56,165 nt of DNA from Clostridia bacterium (GTDB lineage Bacteria; Bacillota; Clostridia; TANB77; CAG-465). Every line of letters begins with the position of its first letter. The stretch's first letter is position 1. The position numbers and the translations under genes were made by a program. The stretch is taken from NCBI GenBank assembly GCA_028684095.1, contig JAQUGQ010000011.1:1-56165 (forward strand). The letters run 5' to 3'. Under the pieces are notes generated by a model. It had not been told where the DNA came from. It searched no databases and saw only the letters and a program-made list of their open reading frames with translations. Positions 24,601 to 33,433 of the stretch are shown here, in pieces.

Positions 24601-25253
24601 TAGAGGATACATCCAACTTATATAAAGATGCTGAAAAAATAAGAAATGAAATAAAAAATCTAGGAGATGTTGACGTATCATCAATTGATGAATATAATAC
24701 TACAAGAGCTCGTTTTGATTTCATAACTGTACAAAAAAATGATTTGGATGAAACTAAACAAAAATTAGAAAATTTAATATCTAATATGACAACTCTTATG
24801 AGAAGTCAATTTTCTAAACAATTTAAAATAATAAATGAAAATTTTTCAAAAACTTTTTCTGAACTATTTGGTGGTGGAAAAGCTTCACTATCACTTACAG
24901 ATGAAAGTAATATACTAGAATCTGGAATTGAAATAGAAGTTCAGCCTCCAGGTAAGAAGTTGCAAAGTATGATGCTTTTATCTGGTGGTGAAAGAGCACT
25001 TACAGCAACTGCACTTCTATTTGCAATAATTAAAATAAAAGCACCACCATTTTGTATATTAGATGAAATAGAAGCAGCTTTAGATGATATCAATGTTCAT
25101 AGATTTGCTGAATATATTAAGAAGTATTCAAAAGATACTCAGTTTATTGTAATCACTCATAGAAAGGGTACTATGGAAGTAGCAAAAACTATATATGGTA
25201 TTACAATGGAAGAATATGGAATATCAAAAGTTATTTCGATGGAAATGAAATAG
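21696..25253 (+). CDS. smc: Chromosome partition protein SMC
   Basis: 1185 aa, full family length. The N-terminal head has GFKSF and Walker A GPNGSGKSN (about 32-40), and EASGIMKYKTRKEEA (about 160). Two long coiled coils (about 170-500 and 680-1010) flank a hinge (about 520-670) with GSITGGQ (about 655-661). The C-terminal head has signature LSGGERALTA and Walker B CILDEIEAALDD, then VITHRKGTMEVA. ATP-driven loop extrusion and chromosome segregation with ScpAB. Start ATG 21696 follows AAGAGG; the frame opens at 21681 without an RBS. The usual rnc/ftsY neighbours are absent. Confidence 0.97.
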   Translation: MQLKKIELQGFKSFAGKTEIDFLDGITTIVGPNGSGKSNIADAVRWVLGEQSAKILRGSKMEDIIFSGTESRKKVGFAEVSLYLDNSDCSLPVEYSEVVVTRRVFRTGESNYLINSNECRLKDVQEIFMDTGVGKDGYSIIGQGKIDEILSNKSEERRAIFEEASGIMKYKTRKEEASKKLISADNNLSRVNDILNEIENTILPLEEKSIKAKKYLKLRDNLKELDVNIFLTSIKENASNLAELDSKIEILLNDINLEEKDAIELEKAKLNIKDRLEEINFKIEEAQAKYFEIENNSEKLNSKVDLDKLSIQNGSENISRLEIEISEELNKISILNDEIKIKIEKKESLNLNKVRFENELKEKENSLFDILKTLDEKGEHIEKIKLKSQELEEELNNCNLEISSSSATIDSNKKQILNVEKSSTNHIFEKDRLVMDQDDITSILNKNVSKFNKNDEEMNLNNINLENENKLLNEITVKKNKLNEELMSVKSKYSYLTNLKNENEGYFKSVKSVLDYVKENSIKNVYCTVATAISTDEKFEKAIEVALGNYLQNIIVDSPEDAKGLIEYLKTNSYGRATFLPLTSMRKVDNEDVSKYKQYNGFIGSATSLLKFDKKFENVINHALDKCIIVSDLDSANYIYSKAKGQIRIVTLDGELISSSGSITGGQTSNRTSGLIGRDEKIKSLEKLTNEKELEKEKLDSESLEIISKLKIVEETLNNLKFSRDLLSIEVATYTEKLENIKKEISKSEENNFKSEEVKHTLLNENESLVKHIYQINKNISDINNEITNLNSEIEEYTRFNKAKEQTINFLNEDIVNLKISLSSFDESSISIDEMKAKLEMDIKNFEEGINKRNKQKEEYLLDIINFQNDIDNTSKEVEALIKFKQDYLDISEKLRIDRKDCINKQDILELKMLQSINKIVKIKEEKSKVENRKIKFDIEIDNLKNKMWDDYEFTISSAKEYYNSIPIIEDTSNLYKDAEKIRNEIKNLGDVDVSSIDEYNTTRARFDFITVQKNDLDETKQKLENLISNMTTLMRSQFSKQFKIINENFSKTFSELFGGGKASLSLTDESNILESGIEIEVQPPGKKLQSMMLLSGGERALTATALLFAIIKIKAPPFCILDEIEAALDDINVHRFAEYIKKYSKDTQFIVITHRKGTMEVAKTIYGITMEEYGISKVISMEMK

Positions 25254-25264
25254 AGGTAATAAAA

Positions 25265-26038
25265 ATGAAAGACTTTTTTACAGATGTAGGGGGAACCCCA
25301 TTTATATTATTTGGACCACTGCATATGTTTATATCAATTGTTACAATTATTATTGCAATACTTATATTTATATATAGGGATAAATTAAAAACTTTTAAAT
25401 TTAAAGAAAACATTAGATACATATTAGCAGCAGTTTTATTTACTAATATGTCAGTATTTTATGCATCATTAATATTACTTAAAGAATACGATTGGAGAGT
25501 AGATTTACCATTACACTTTTGTTTTATAACAGGATATTTATTCATGTATATATTAATAACAGGAAACAAGAAATTATATAGTGTAATATATTTTTTCACA
25601 TTTGTGGGTCCTATACCAGCTATGATATGGCCAGATTTAGCATTTAATTATGATAGAATTATATTTTGGCAGTTTGTTATTAGTCATCACTTTATGTTAC
25701 TAAGTAGCTTATATGTGTTGACAGTTTTAGAATATAAAATATGCAAAAAAGATATAGTAAAAGCATATATGATTGGAAATGTAATTGTAGTTATTATGGC
25801 AATATTTAATAATTTATTTAAAACTAATTATATTATGATGGGAGAATTACCAGCACAGATATATAAAATATATCCTTTTGCTAAATACATGCCACCAATA
25901 TTTTGGCTTGAATTAGTCGCACTTTGTGCAATAGCAATTGCATATGTACCTGCTTATTTAATTAATAAGTCTGGAAATATAGAAGAAAAAGTAAATGAAA
26001 TTTTATTAGATGATAATGATTTAAAATATATTAGATAA
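25265..26038 (+). CDS. YwaF-like (TIGR02206) integral membrane protein
   Basis: 257 aa with about seven membrane segments (starts near 17, 47, 80, 108, 130, 167 and 217). It has the YwaF/TMEM164-type features: a FGPLHM start, WRVDLPLHFCFITGYLFM (about 78-95), PIPAMIWPDL and FWQFVISHH (about 115-142). Starts 11 nt after smc with SD AGAGGTAA and is likely cotranscribed. Family function is not established in bacteria. Confidence 0.78.
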   Translation: MKDFFTDVGGTPFILFGPLHMFISIVTIIIAILIFIYRDKLKTFKFKENIRYILAAVLFTNMSVFYASLILLKEYDWRVDLPLHFCFITGYLFMYILITGNKKLYSVIYFFTFVGPIPAMIWPDLAFNYDRIIFWQFVISHHFMLLSSLYVLTVLEYKICKKDIVKAYMIGNVIVVIMAIFNNLFKTNYIMMGELPAQIYKIYPFAKYMPPIFWLELVALCAIAIAYVPAYLINKSGNIEEKVNEILLDDNDLKYIR

Positions 26039-26045
26039 GATAGAA

Positions 26046-26091
26046 ATAGAAAGAATACAAGTTTTTTTGAAACTTGTATTCTTTCTATTTG
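26046..26091. terminator. Strong terminator after the ywaF-like gene
   Basis: Perfect 18-bp stem ATAGAAAGAATACAAGTT / AACTTGTATTCTTTCTAT with 7-nt loop and short T tail. The remaining gap to 26377 contains the fecR promoter and no gene. Confidence 0.8.
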
Positions 26092-26235
26092 ATGTTAAAC
26101 TGATATTTATTTTTTTGTTACTCTAATTAATAATTGGATATGGATTTAAAATATCAAAATATGCTTGTACTTTAAATGGTATTTAGGTAATATTAAAAGT
26201 TATTTCGTTTTTAATGAAAAAAAATAGTCAAATTA

Positions 26236-26264
26236 TTGCAAAAAAAAATGTTGTATGATAAAAT
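26236..26264 (+). promoter_or_regulatory. Promoter of the FecR/HD-GYP pair
   Basis: TTGCAA (26236-26241), 17-bp spacer, TAAAAT (26259-26264). The long leader (about 110 nt) up to the SD GGGGGG at 26365 has no obvious fold. Confidence 0.5.
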
Positions 26265-26377
26265 GTAAATAACTTGAGAATTAAAGTTTTGTTTTAAATT
26301 ATGAAAATAGTGAATTTGAAAATAAAAAATCAAATTTATACTGTTAGAGTAAAAGGTCCAATTGGGGGGATTAAATT

Positions 26378-27730
26378 ATGAATATATTTGGTAAAAAGAA
26401 TTCGAGTGAAGAAGTGGAAGAAAAGACAAAAAAAGGAAAGAGTAGATATAGTATTTTTAATATAATTATAATAGTGCTATTATTAATAGCTGTAATATTT
26501 ATAATTATATTTAATAAACAACAAAATCAAATATCAAGTAATAGTTATAATACTAAAATTAATGAAGCCGAAAATATTGTAGGAAGGAAAGCTATTATAA
26601 CAGAATTTCAGGGAGATGTTGTAATAAATAGAAATAAAATAGATGTAAATGTTTTTAATGATTTTAGATTAGAAGTAGGAGATATTATAAAAACTGGTTT
26701 AGATTCATTTGTAAAAATAGATATTGATGGTAACAAAATATTAAAAATGGATGCTAATTCAATAATTGAAATTTCAGCAATGTCTGGTAATGAAGTTGAT
26801 AATATAACTACAATTACATTATCAACTGGTAGATTAATGAATGATATTAAGGAAAAATTAAATGTTAATTCAAGATATGAAATTAAGACTTTAAATACTA
26901 TTATAGGTGTAAAAGGTACGATTTTTGCTGTAACATGTGAATCAAATAACGATAATAATTATTTTACTAAAGTAGAAAATTTTAGTGGTTCTGTTGAAGT
27001 TTCAAAAATTAATATACAAAATTCAAATGAAGTTTTGAATAAAATTATTTTAGATACAAATAAATATACGGTAGTAGAAGAAAAAACAAATAAACAAGAA
27101 GAATTACAAATAAATGAAATAGATAAAAACAAATTAGATGAGTTTATAAAAATAGATTTAGATAAAATGTTGATAGAAAAAAACAATAAAGAAAATGTTG
27201 AAACAAATACTATAAAAACACCTAGTACTGTAGATACCATAGAAACACCTAGTACTTCAAATGCCATAAAAACACCTAGTATTTCAAATAATACAGATGT
27301 TTCAAATTCAACAACTGATAATAGTTCATCAAAAGTAAATAATGAAATTCCAATTATCAAAGATTTAGAAAAACCAACATTAATTATAAGTGGACCAACT
27401 GTATATTCAGTTAAAGTTGGAGAAAAAATAAAATTTGTGGCACAATATTTTGATAATGTTGGTATAAGAGAAGTAGTACTTACACCAGGACATATAGTTT
27501 TGCATGAATTTCAAGCAGATATAAATATAACAGGTACAGGTAATTCAAGAATAATATTATTATCAAATATACAAGGTAATATAGGTGAAAATAAATATAT
27601 TGAAATATTATCAGGAACATCAATTGATACAAATGGAAATGTTTCAAGTAATGCAAAATCAGCAATTTTTAGGTTAGAAAAACAAAATTTTATAACATCA
27701 GAACCAAAACCAACAAGTATTATTAAATAA
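26378..27730 (+). CDS. Membrane-anchored FecR-domain protein
   Basis: 450 aa. A single membrane segment at about 28-47, then a FecR-type beta-structured domain (about 68-190; GDVVINRNKI... LEVGDIIKTGLDSFVKIDI... LSTGRLM... NTIIGVKGTIFAV). A low-complexity linker carries repeats of TPST (about 275-300), and an Ig-like C-terminal domain starts DLEKPTLIISGPTVYSVKVGEKIKF (about 325). It is exported with the bulk outside. It is followed closely by a CHASE2/HD-GYP protein; FecR-CHASE2 neighbours are common among cyclic-nucleotide signalling systems, so it may be the extracytoplasmic sensor partner. Confidence 0.82.
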   Translation: MNIFGKKNSSEEVEEKTKKGKSRYSIFNIIIIVLLLIAVIFIIIFNKQQNQISSNSYNTKINEAENIVGRKAIITEFQGDVVINRNKIDVNVFNDFRLEVGDIIKTGLDSFVKIDIDGNKILKMDANSIIEISAMSGNEVDNITTITLSTGRLMNDIKEKLNVNSRYEIKTLNTIIGVKGTIFAVTCESNNDNNYFTKVENFSGSVEVSKINIQNSNEVLNKIILDTNKYTVVEEKTNKQEELQINEIDKNKLDEFIKIDLDKMLIEKNNKENVETNTIKTPSTVDTIETPSTSNAIKTPSISNNTDVSNSTTDNSSSKVNNEIPIIKDLEKPTLIISGPTVYSVKVGEKIKFVAQYFDNVGIREVVLTPGHIVLHEFQADINITGTGNSRIILLSNIQGNIGENKYIEILSGTSIDTNGNVSSNAKSAIFRLEKQNFITSEPKPTSIIK

Positions 27731-27820
27731 AGTAATTTACTACATATTATATTTAAAGAAGGAGAAAATGCAAAAAATCTATTATCTTAAAAACATATAG
27801 GTACTTTTGCTGAAAGAATA

Positions 27821-29653
27821 ATGAATAAAATAAAAAAACATATAATAATATTACTAATTTTAATAATAACTACAATTGTATTAATAAAGTATGATTTTTT
27901 AGATACTATTGATTTTAAATTACAAGATTATTTATACCAATCACCTAAATTAATTCATAAAGATATTTATGTAATTGGTATAGATGAATATAGTATAAAT
28001 AATCTTGGTGAATGGAATCAATGGTCTAGGTCTGGAATCACAAAACTTGTAGAAAAACTAAATGAGGATAAGGAAAATTGTCCAGCAGTAATTGGATTAG
28101 ATGTAATGTATTTTGATGAAAATAATAATGAAGTAGATACAAAGCTAGTAGATGCATTAAACAAAGTAGATAATGTAGTTATTGGTTCTCAAATAGTGTT
28201 TGAAAAAGAGTTAATATTAGATAATAAAAATTCAAGTTATAAGAATTTTAATATAAAAGATTATAAAGAACCTTTTGATAAATTAAAAGAAAAAATAGAT
28301 TATGGTTTCTTAAATATTATAGAAGATAATGATGGTGTTATAAGGAAAAGTTTACATGAAATAAATATTAACGACAATAAACAACATAGTTTTGCATATG
28401 AAATATATAAAAAATATGTATCAAGAAATAATTTAAACATAAATAATAATATTATACTAAATAAGTATAATCAATGGTCCATAGATTTTGTAGCAAATCC
28501 AGGAGAATATTATAATGGTTATTCTGTAGCAAAAGTATTAAATGGAGAAATACCAACTAATATTTTTAAAGATAAAATTGTTTTAGTAGGAGCATACACA
28601 AAAGAATTAAATGATCAGCATTATACAAGTAGTAGTAAAGTAGAAAAAATGTATGGAGTTGAAATTAATGGTAACATAATTCAAAATCTAATCGAATCAC
28701 AGACTAAACATGAAGTTTCAATGGTATATCAGTTGATAATAATAATAATAACAATTACTATGCTATATATGTTATCTTTAAAGTTAAAACTAAAATATAT
28801 AAATATAATATATGCAATATATTTTATAGTATATATTTTCATTGCATATTATTTGTATAAATTAGGATATAAATTATCATTAGTATATAATCTATTAATG
28901 CCAATTGTAGTATATATTATAACATTAGTAGAAGAATATATTGTTAATTTACTAACAATAAATAAATTAAAGAAAGATATTAAGCAGCATAATAAAGAAA
29001 TAGAGCATGCATATCAATTTCTTTATGATAGTTTAGTGAATATAACTGCATTTAAAAGTCATGAAACGGGAGAGCATTTAATTAGAACAAAACAATATAT
29101 GTTATTGCTTACAAAAGAATATGGTGAAAAATATAATATTCCTGAATTTAAAGACGAAAAAATATTAAAAGAAATAACAACAGCTACTACTTTACACGAT
29201 ATAGGTAAAGTTGGTATTCCAGATGCTATATTACATAAACCTGGAAAATTAACAGAAGAAGAATTTGAAATTATAAAAACACATACAACGATGGGTGTAC
29301 AAATGTTAAAAGATTCTAATGCTAAAGGTTTAACAGATGAAACTTTAAAATATGCTAAAGATATAATCAATTATCATCATGAAAAGTGGAATGGTAAAGG
29401 GTACCCAGAAGGGTTATCTAAAGAGAATATTCCATTAGTGGCTAGGATTATGGCAGTATGTGATGTTTATGATGCATTGATAAATAAAAGAGCATATAAA
29501 GATAAAATGAGTTTTGAGGAAACAGAGAAGATAATACTTAGTGAGTCTGGCAATTCATTTGATCCTAAGATTATATCTTTATTTGATGATAATAAAAATG
29601 TGATGAGAAAAATAGCTATAAGTTTTAGTGAAAATGAAAATCAAAATATATAG
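27821..29653 (+). CDS. CHASE2 sensor with HD-GYP domain (putative c-di-GMP phosphodiesterase)
   Basis: 610 aa. An N-terminal membrane segment (about 8-24), an extracellular CHASE2 domain (about 30-300; DIYVIGIDEYSINNLGEWNQWSR, VIGLDVMYFDEN, GYSVAKVLNGEIP, FKDKIVLVGAY), three membrane segments (about 305-375), a coiled-coil linker, and an HD-GYP domain (about 400-595) with HDIGKVGIP, KPGKLTEEEFEIIKTH, YHHEKWNGKGYPEGL and RIMAVCDVYDAL. All metal and GYP residues are present, so it should hydrolyse c-di-GMP. It starts 91 nt after the FecR gene. The RBS is weak, so coupled expression with FecR is plausible. Confidence 0.88.
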   Translation: MNKIKKHIIILLILIITTIVLIKYDFLDTIDFKLQDYLYQSPKLIHKDIYVIGIDEYSINNLGEWNQWSRSGITKLVEKLNEDKENCPAVIGLDVMYFDENNNEVDTKLVDALNKVDNVVIGSQIVFEKELILDNKNSSYKNFNIKDYKEPFDKLKEKIDYGFLNIIEDNDGVIRKSLHEININDNKQHSFAYEIYKKYVSRNNLNINNNIILNKYNQWSIDFVANPGEYYNGYSVAKVLNGEIPTNIFKDKIVLVGAYTKELNDQHYTSSSKVEKMYGVEINGNIIQNLIESQTKHEVSMVYQLIIIIITITMLYMLSLKLKLKYINIIYAIYFIVYIFIAYYLYKLGYKLSLVYNLLMPIVVYIITLVEEYIVNLLTINKLKKDIKQHNKEIEHAYQFLYDSLVNITAFKSHETGEHLIRTKQYMLLLTKEYGEKYNIPEFKDEKILKEITTATTLHDIGKVGIPDAILHKPGKLTEEEFEIIKTHTTMGVQMLKDSNAKGLTDETLKYAKDIINYHHEKWNGKGYPEGLSKENIPLVARIMAVCDVYDALINKRAYKDKMSFEETEKIILSESGNSFDPKIISLFDDNKNVMRKIAISFSENENQNI

Positions 29654-29678
29654 AAAAATTAAGTAAACTGGAATTGTA

Positions 29679-29724
29679 AAAATCCTTACTATGATAAAAT
29701 ATGAAATCATAGTGAGGATTTTTT
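29679..29724. terminator. Bidirectional terminator between HD-GYP gene and por operon
   Basis: AAAATCCTTACTATGA / TCATAGTGAGGATTTT, one G-T pair in 16, with A's on the left and T's on the right, so it works for both convergent transcripts. Confidence 0.85.
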
Positions 29725-29773
29725 ATAAAACTATATTTTTTGACATTAAACCTTATCTGTGTTTTGTTCTTTG

Positions 29774-30736
29774 TTATTTATCTAAACTGTTAGTAAATTC
29801 TTCTTGTTTAAGTAAGTAATTCCATTTTTGATCTACTTCTTTTTGAAGTTGATCAATCATCCATCTATTTTCTTCTTTAAATAGATGTCTAAATCTTTTT
29901 TGTACTTTTAAGAATTCTTCAATTGGTAATTTTTTAGCAGGTTTATATGTAACTTTATATATACCATTTTCAACTTCATATAGAGGCCAAAAACAAGTAT
30001 CAACAGCAAGTTTAGTTACAGGTAATAAATCATCAGTAGGGTAACCCCATCCTCTAGGACAAGGAGAAAGTACTGACATATAAGTTGCTCCTTCTGTATA
30101 TATTGCTTTTTCTGCTTTTTCATATAAATCTTTTTGATTTCCTATAGCTGCAGTTTGTGCAACATAAGGAATATTATGTTTTACCATTATTTCTGTTAAA
30201 TCTTTTCTCATTTGTGATTTACCTGGTATTTTTGAACCAGCTGGAGTTGTTGTTGTATCTGCAAAATGTGGAGTAGAAGAAGAACGTTGAGTTCCTGTAT
30301 TCATATATGCACCATTATCATAACATATATATGTTATATCATGGCCTCTTTCCATTGCACCAGATAAAGATTGAAAACCTATATCTAAAGTACCACCATC
30401 ACCACCAAAAGCAATAAATTTAGTGTTTTTAGTGGTTTTACCTCTTCTTTTTAAAGCATTATATGCTGTTTGAACACCAGAAATTGTTGCTCCAGCATTT
30501 TCAAAAGCACTGTGTATAAATGAACAATTCTTCCAAGATGTATATGGGTATATACAACTAGATACTTCTAAACAACCAGTTGCAGAAGCAATTACAGCAT
30601 TATCATCTTCTTTTAATGTTCTAAGTACAGTTCTTACAATTGGTGGAGCTCCGCATCCTGCACACATTCTATGTCCACTTACAAATCTAGCTTCTTTATT
30701 TACCATGTCTTTTATACTATATGCCATATTATTCAC
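29774..30736 (-). CDS. porB: Pyruvate:ferredoxin oxidoreductase beta subunit
   Basis: 320-aa TPP-binding subunit of the 2-oxoacid:ferredoxin oxidoreductase. CAGCGAPPIVRTVL (about 21-35) and CLEVSSC hold cluster-ligand cysteines, and the TPP motif is GGDGGTLDIGFQSLSGAMERGHDI...YDNGAYMNTGTQRS (about 108-150). Last gene of a porG-porD-porA-porB operon as in Thermotoga, overlapping porA by 8 nt. Converts pyruvate + CoA to acetyl-CoA, CO2 and reduced ferredoxin, in strict anaerobes. A branched-chain (VOR) specificity cannot be excluded from sequence. Confidence 0.92.
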   Translation of the reverse strand: MNNMAYSIKDMVNKEARFVSGHRMCAGCGAPPIVRTVLRTLKEDDNAVIASATGCLEVSSCIYPYTSWKNCSFIHSAFENAGATISGVQTAYNALKRRGKTTKNTKFIAFGGDGGTLDIGFQSLSGAMERGHDITYICYDNGAYMNTGTQRSSSTPHFADTTTTPAGSKIPGKSQMRKDLTEIMVKHNIPYVAQTAAIGNQKDLYEKAEKAIYTEGATYMSVLSPCPRGWGYPTDDLLPVTKLAVDTCFWPLYEVENGIYKVTYKPAKKLPIEEFLKVQKRFRHLFKEENRWMIDQLQKEVDQKWNYLLKQEEFTNSLDK

Positions 30737-31907
30737 CTCTCAATCCTAAGTAATTAGTCATTTTATTTACTTTGCCAGTTTTAGCTATAGCTTCTAAATC
30801 ACTAAATACTTCATATATATTATCTATTTTAACGTCTCTACCACCTAAACCATATATATAGTTTACAGTAGGAACATTTATATTACTTGTATACATTGCA
30901 GATGTAATTTCTGAGAATAGTGGACCAGAGTATCCATTAATACTATCTGTTTTATCCATAATTGCTAAAGCTTTCAAATGTTTAATTTCTTCAGGTATTT
31001 CTTCAAAAGGTAGTGGTCTAAAACATCTTGGTTTAAGCATACCAGCTTTTATACCTTTAGATCTTAATACATCGATAGCTTCTTTTGCAGTTCCAGCTGT
31101 AGAGTTTAATATAATTACACCTATTTCTGCATCATCTAATTTATATTTTTCATATAACTCATATTTTCTACCAGTTATTTTATAGAACTCTCTAGATACT
31201 TCGTTAATTATTTCTTTAGAATCTATCATAGCATCAGCTATTTCTTTTCTTTGTTCAAAATAATATCCTTGAAGAGATAAAGGTCCTATAGAAATATTTC
31301 TTTTATCATCTAATAAGAATTCTTCTGGATTATATTCACCAACAAAATTTTTAACCTCTTCATTTTCCATAAGTATAATATTTTCTATTGAATGTGATGT
31401 TATAAATCCATCATAACAAACCATAACAGGTAATCTAGCTTTTTCAGCTATTTTAACAGCCATTACTGTATTATCATATGCTTCTTGATTATTTTCACAG
31501 TATAATTGAATAAATCCACAGTCTCTAGCACCCATTGAATCTGAATGATCATTATGAATGTTAAGAGGAGCAGATAATGATCTATTTACATTTACTAGTA
31601 CTATGGGTAATCTAAGTCCTGAAGCTATGTATAACATTTCAAACATAAGGGCTAAACCTTGTGATGAAGTAGCGGTCATAACTCTAGCTCCAGCAGCTGA
31701 TGCACCAATACATGCAGACATTGCACTATGTTCACTTTCAACTGGAATAAACTCAGTTGTAACTGATCCATTTGATACAAAGTTTGCAAAATATTGTGGT
31801 ATTTCAGTAGCAGGAGTAATAGGGTAAGCCGCCATTGTATCTGGGTTTATTTGTTTCATAGCAGTAGCAACTGCTTCATTTCCGCTTAATCTTTCTCTAA
31901 TTGCCAT
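30729..31907 (-). CDS. porA: Pyruvate:ferredoxin oxidoreductase alpha subunit
   Basis: 392 aa. N-terminal pyrimidine-binding domain (GNEAVATAMKQINPDTMAAYPITPATEIP, about 9-37), then TEFIPVESEHSAMSACIGASAAGARVMTATSSQG (about 55-88), and NIHNDHSDSMGARDCGFIQLYCENNQEAYD (about 117-145), which is the specific signature of POR alpha. SD AGGAG on the minus strand. Follows porD after 18 nt. Confidence 0.93.
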   Translation of the reverse strand: MAIRERLSGNEAVATAMKQINPDTMAAYPITPATEIPQYFANFVSNGSVTTEFIPVESEHSAMSACIGASAAGARVMTATSSQGLALMFEMLYIASGLRLPIVLVNVNRSLSAPLNIHNDHSDSMGARDCGFIQLYCENNQEAYDNTVMAVKIAEKARLPVMVCYDGFITSHSIENIILMENEEVKNFVGEYNPEEFLLDDKRNISIGPLSLQGYYFEQRKEIADAMIDSKEIINEVSREFYKITGRKYELYEKYKLDDAEIGVIILNSTAGTAKEAIDVLRSKGIKAGMLKPRCFRPLPFEEIPEEIKHLKALAIMDKTDSINGYSGPLFSEITSAMYTSNINVPTVNYIYGLGGRDVKIDNIYEVFSDLEAIAKTGKVNKMTNYLGLRGE

Positions 31908-31925
31908 AATATATAGCTCCTTTCT

Positions 31926-32192
31926 TTAATCCTCTGATTTCATTTCTATTGCTTTGAATGGGCATACTTTTGCACAAACTCCACAACCTTTACAATAATT
32001 TAAGTCAAAATCTTGTATTATATTATCTTTTTGTATAATGCAATTATCTGGACAATATGGTACACATAGCATACAGTTTGTGCATTTATCTTTAATATGA
32101 ATAGGTTTTCTACTTTTCCAATCACCAGTTAATACTTCTACAGAATTGCCATCTTTTAAAATATTACTTCCAATTTTTAATAATTTATTCAT
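31926..32192 (-). CDS. porD: Pyruvate:ferredoxin oxidoreductase delta subunit (2x[4Fe-4S])
   Basis: 88-aa ferredoxin-like subunit with two CxxCxxCxxxCP clusters: CTNCMLCVPYCP (about 36-47) and CKGCGVCAKVCP (about 67-78). It carries electrons from the TPP site to ferredoxin. 3 nt after porG. Confidence 0.94.
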   Translation of the reverse strand: MNKLLKIGSNILKDGNSVEVLTGDWKSRKPIHIKDKCTNCMLCVPYCPDNCIIQKDNIIQDFDLNYCKGCGVCAKVCPFKAIEMKSED

Positions 32193-32195
32193 TTG

Positions 32196-32768
32196 CTATT
32201 TACCTCCAATCAATTCATCAAAGCCTCTAATTAAACACTCCATGTTAGGAGGTATAACCTCAGGTTTTCTAGCAAATTTATGTTTAAATGAAATTTCCAT
32301 ATCTTTCAATAGAGTTTCTTTATCCATTATTTTTGTTATTTTTATAATAGCTGCAAGTAATGCAGTATTAGGAAAGTTAGCTTTTAAACATTCTAAACTT
32401 ATCTTAGTTGCATCTAAAACATAGATTTCTCCATTATATCCTTTTAATTTTTCTTTAATCTTTTGTAGAGATTCTTTTGTATTTACAAGTATTGCACCTT
32501 CCTCTTTAAGGCCTTTCGTAACATCAACTGAACCTATTAAACTGTCATCAACAACAACAACAAAATCAGGTTCATATACATTAGAGTGAACTCTAATTTC
32601 AGTGTCATTTACACGATTGTATGCAGTCATTGGAGCACCCATTCTTTCAGGACCATATTCTGGAAATCCTTGAATAAATCTCCCTGTATTGAATGCGGCA
32701 TCTGCAAATAAAAGTGATGCTGTTTTGGCACCTTGACCACCACGGCCATGCCATCTTATTTCAATCAT
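32196..32768 (-). CDS. porG: Pyruvate:ferredoxin oxidoreductase gamma subunit
   Basis: 190 aa. The start MIEIRWHGRGGQGAKTASLLFADAAF and FPEYGPERMGAPMTAYNRV (about 35-55) are diagnostic of the CoA-associated gamma subunit. First gene of the operon, with SD AGGAGG 8 nt upstream of the ATG. Confidence 0.93.
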   Translation of the reverse strand: MIEIRWHGRGGQGAKTASLLFADAAFNTGRFIQGFPEYGPERMGAPMTAYNRVNDTEIRVHSNVYEPDFVVVVDDSLIGSVDVTKGLKEEGAILVNTKESLQKIKEKLKGYNGEIYVLDATKISLECLKANFPNTALLAAIIKITKIMDKETLLKDMEISFKHKFARKPEVIPPNMECLIRGFDELIGGK

Positions 32769-32792
32769 AAAACTTCCTCCTTTTATGGTTAT

Positions 32793-32821
32793 ATTATATA
32801 TCTAATTGAAGTTCATGTCAA
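32793..32821 (-). promoter_or_regulatory. Promoter of the por operon
   Basis: On the minus strand, TTGACA (complement of 32816-32821), 17-bp spacer, TATAAT (complement of 32793-32798). A consensus-strength promoter, fitting a central enzyme. Confidence 0.8.
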
Positions 32822-32862
32822 GTTAATATAATAAAAGTAATGAAAATTATTAATCATAATAG

Positions 32863-32891
32863 TTGACATATATGATATAATATATTATAAA
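32863..32891 (+). promoter_or_regulatory. Promoter of the small coiled-coil gene
   Basis: TTGACA (32863-32868), 17-bp spacer, TATAAA (32886-32891), divergent from the por promoter. Confidence 0.65.
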
Positions 32892-32970
32892 TATTATTTA
32901 TTTAAGTACATTTTATTAAATGAGCTTATCATGTTATATTACAAAATAACTTGAAAAGGAGAGAAAAATT

Positions 32971-33261
32971 ATGGAAAACGAAAGAATCATGGAGATTGAT
33001 TTTGAACTCATGCAGCTTAAAAGTAATTATGTAGAGGTGTACAGTTGGATTATTCTAAAAGAGAAGCAAAAAAATTTAAAAGTAGAACTAAGTAGTAACA
33101 ATTCAATTAAAAATTGTGGTAAAAACAGAAAAGAACTTCAAGAAGTGGAGGATGAAATGAAACATATGAAAAAAAAGTATTCATCGATTATGCTTTATGA
33201 TTCATTGATATCCATAAAACAGAAAATGTTAGCAATAATTAAGGACAATTGTGACAAATGA
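32971..33261 (+). CDS. Small coiled-coil hypothetical protein
   Basis: 96 aa, soluble, charged. The segment NRKELQEVEDEMKHMKKKYSSI (about 52-73) is a likely coiled coil, and the N-terminal half is also helical. No domain recognised. Good RBS (AAAGGAGAG) and its own strong promoter and terminator argue that it is a real monocistronic gene. Confidence 0.65.
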   Translation: MENERIMEIDFELMQLKSNYVEVYSWIILKEKQKNLKVELSSNNSIKNCGKNRKELQEVEDEMKHMKKKYSSIMLYDSLISIKQKMLAIIKDNCDK

Positions 33262-33290
33262 GGAAAATAACTAGAGAATACCCGTACAAT

Positions 33291-33334
33291 AAATAAACCA
33301 GTTTTGATTAATTTTGAAACTGGTTTATTTTATA
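33291..33334 (+). terminator. Terminator of the coiled-coil gene
   Basis: AAATAAACCAGTTT / AAACTGGTTTATTT, 14-bp perfect stem with a T-rich 3' side. Confidence 0.85.
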
Positions 33335-33378
33335 TATTTTTTTTATTATATTCAGTATTAAAGTATAATAATTTACAG

Positions 33379-33407
33379 TTGACAATAATATATAATTGTT
33401 ATATAAT
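33379..33407 (+). promoter_or_regulatory. Promoter of rubrerythrin
   Basis: TTGACA (33379-33384), 17-bp spacer, TATAAT (33402-33407), 26 nt before the start codon. No PerR-like inverted repeat is evident. Confidence 0.8.
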
Positions 33408-33433
33408 ACTAGTTATTAAAGGAGGAAATATAA

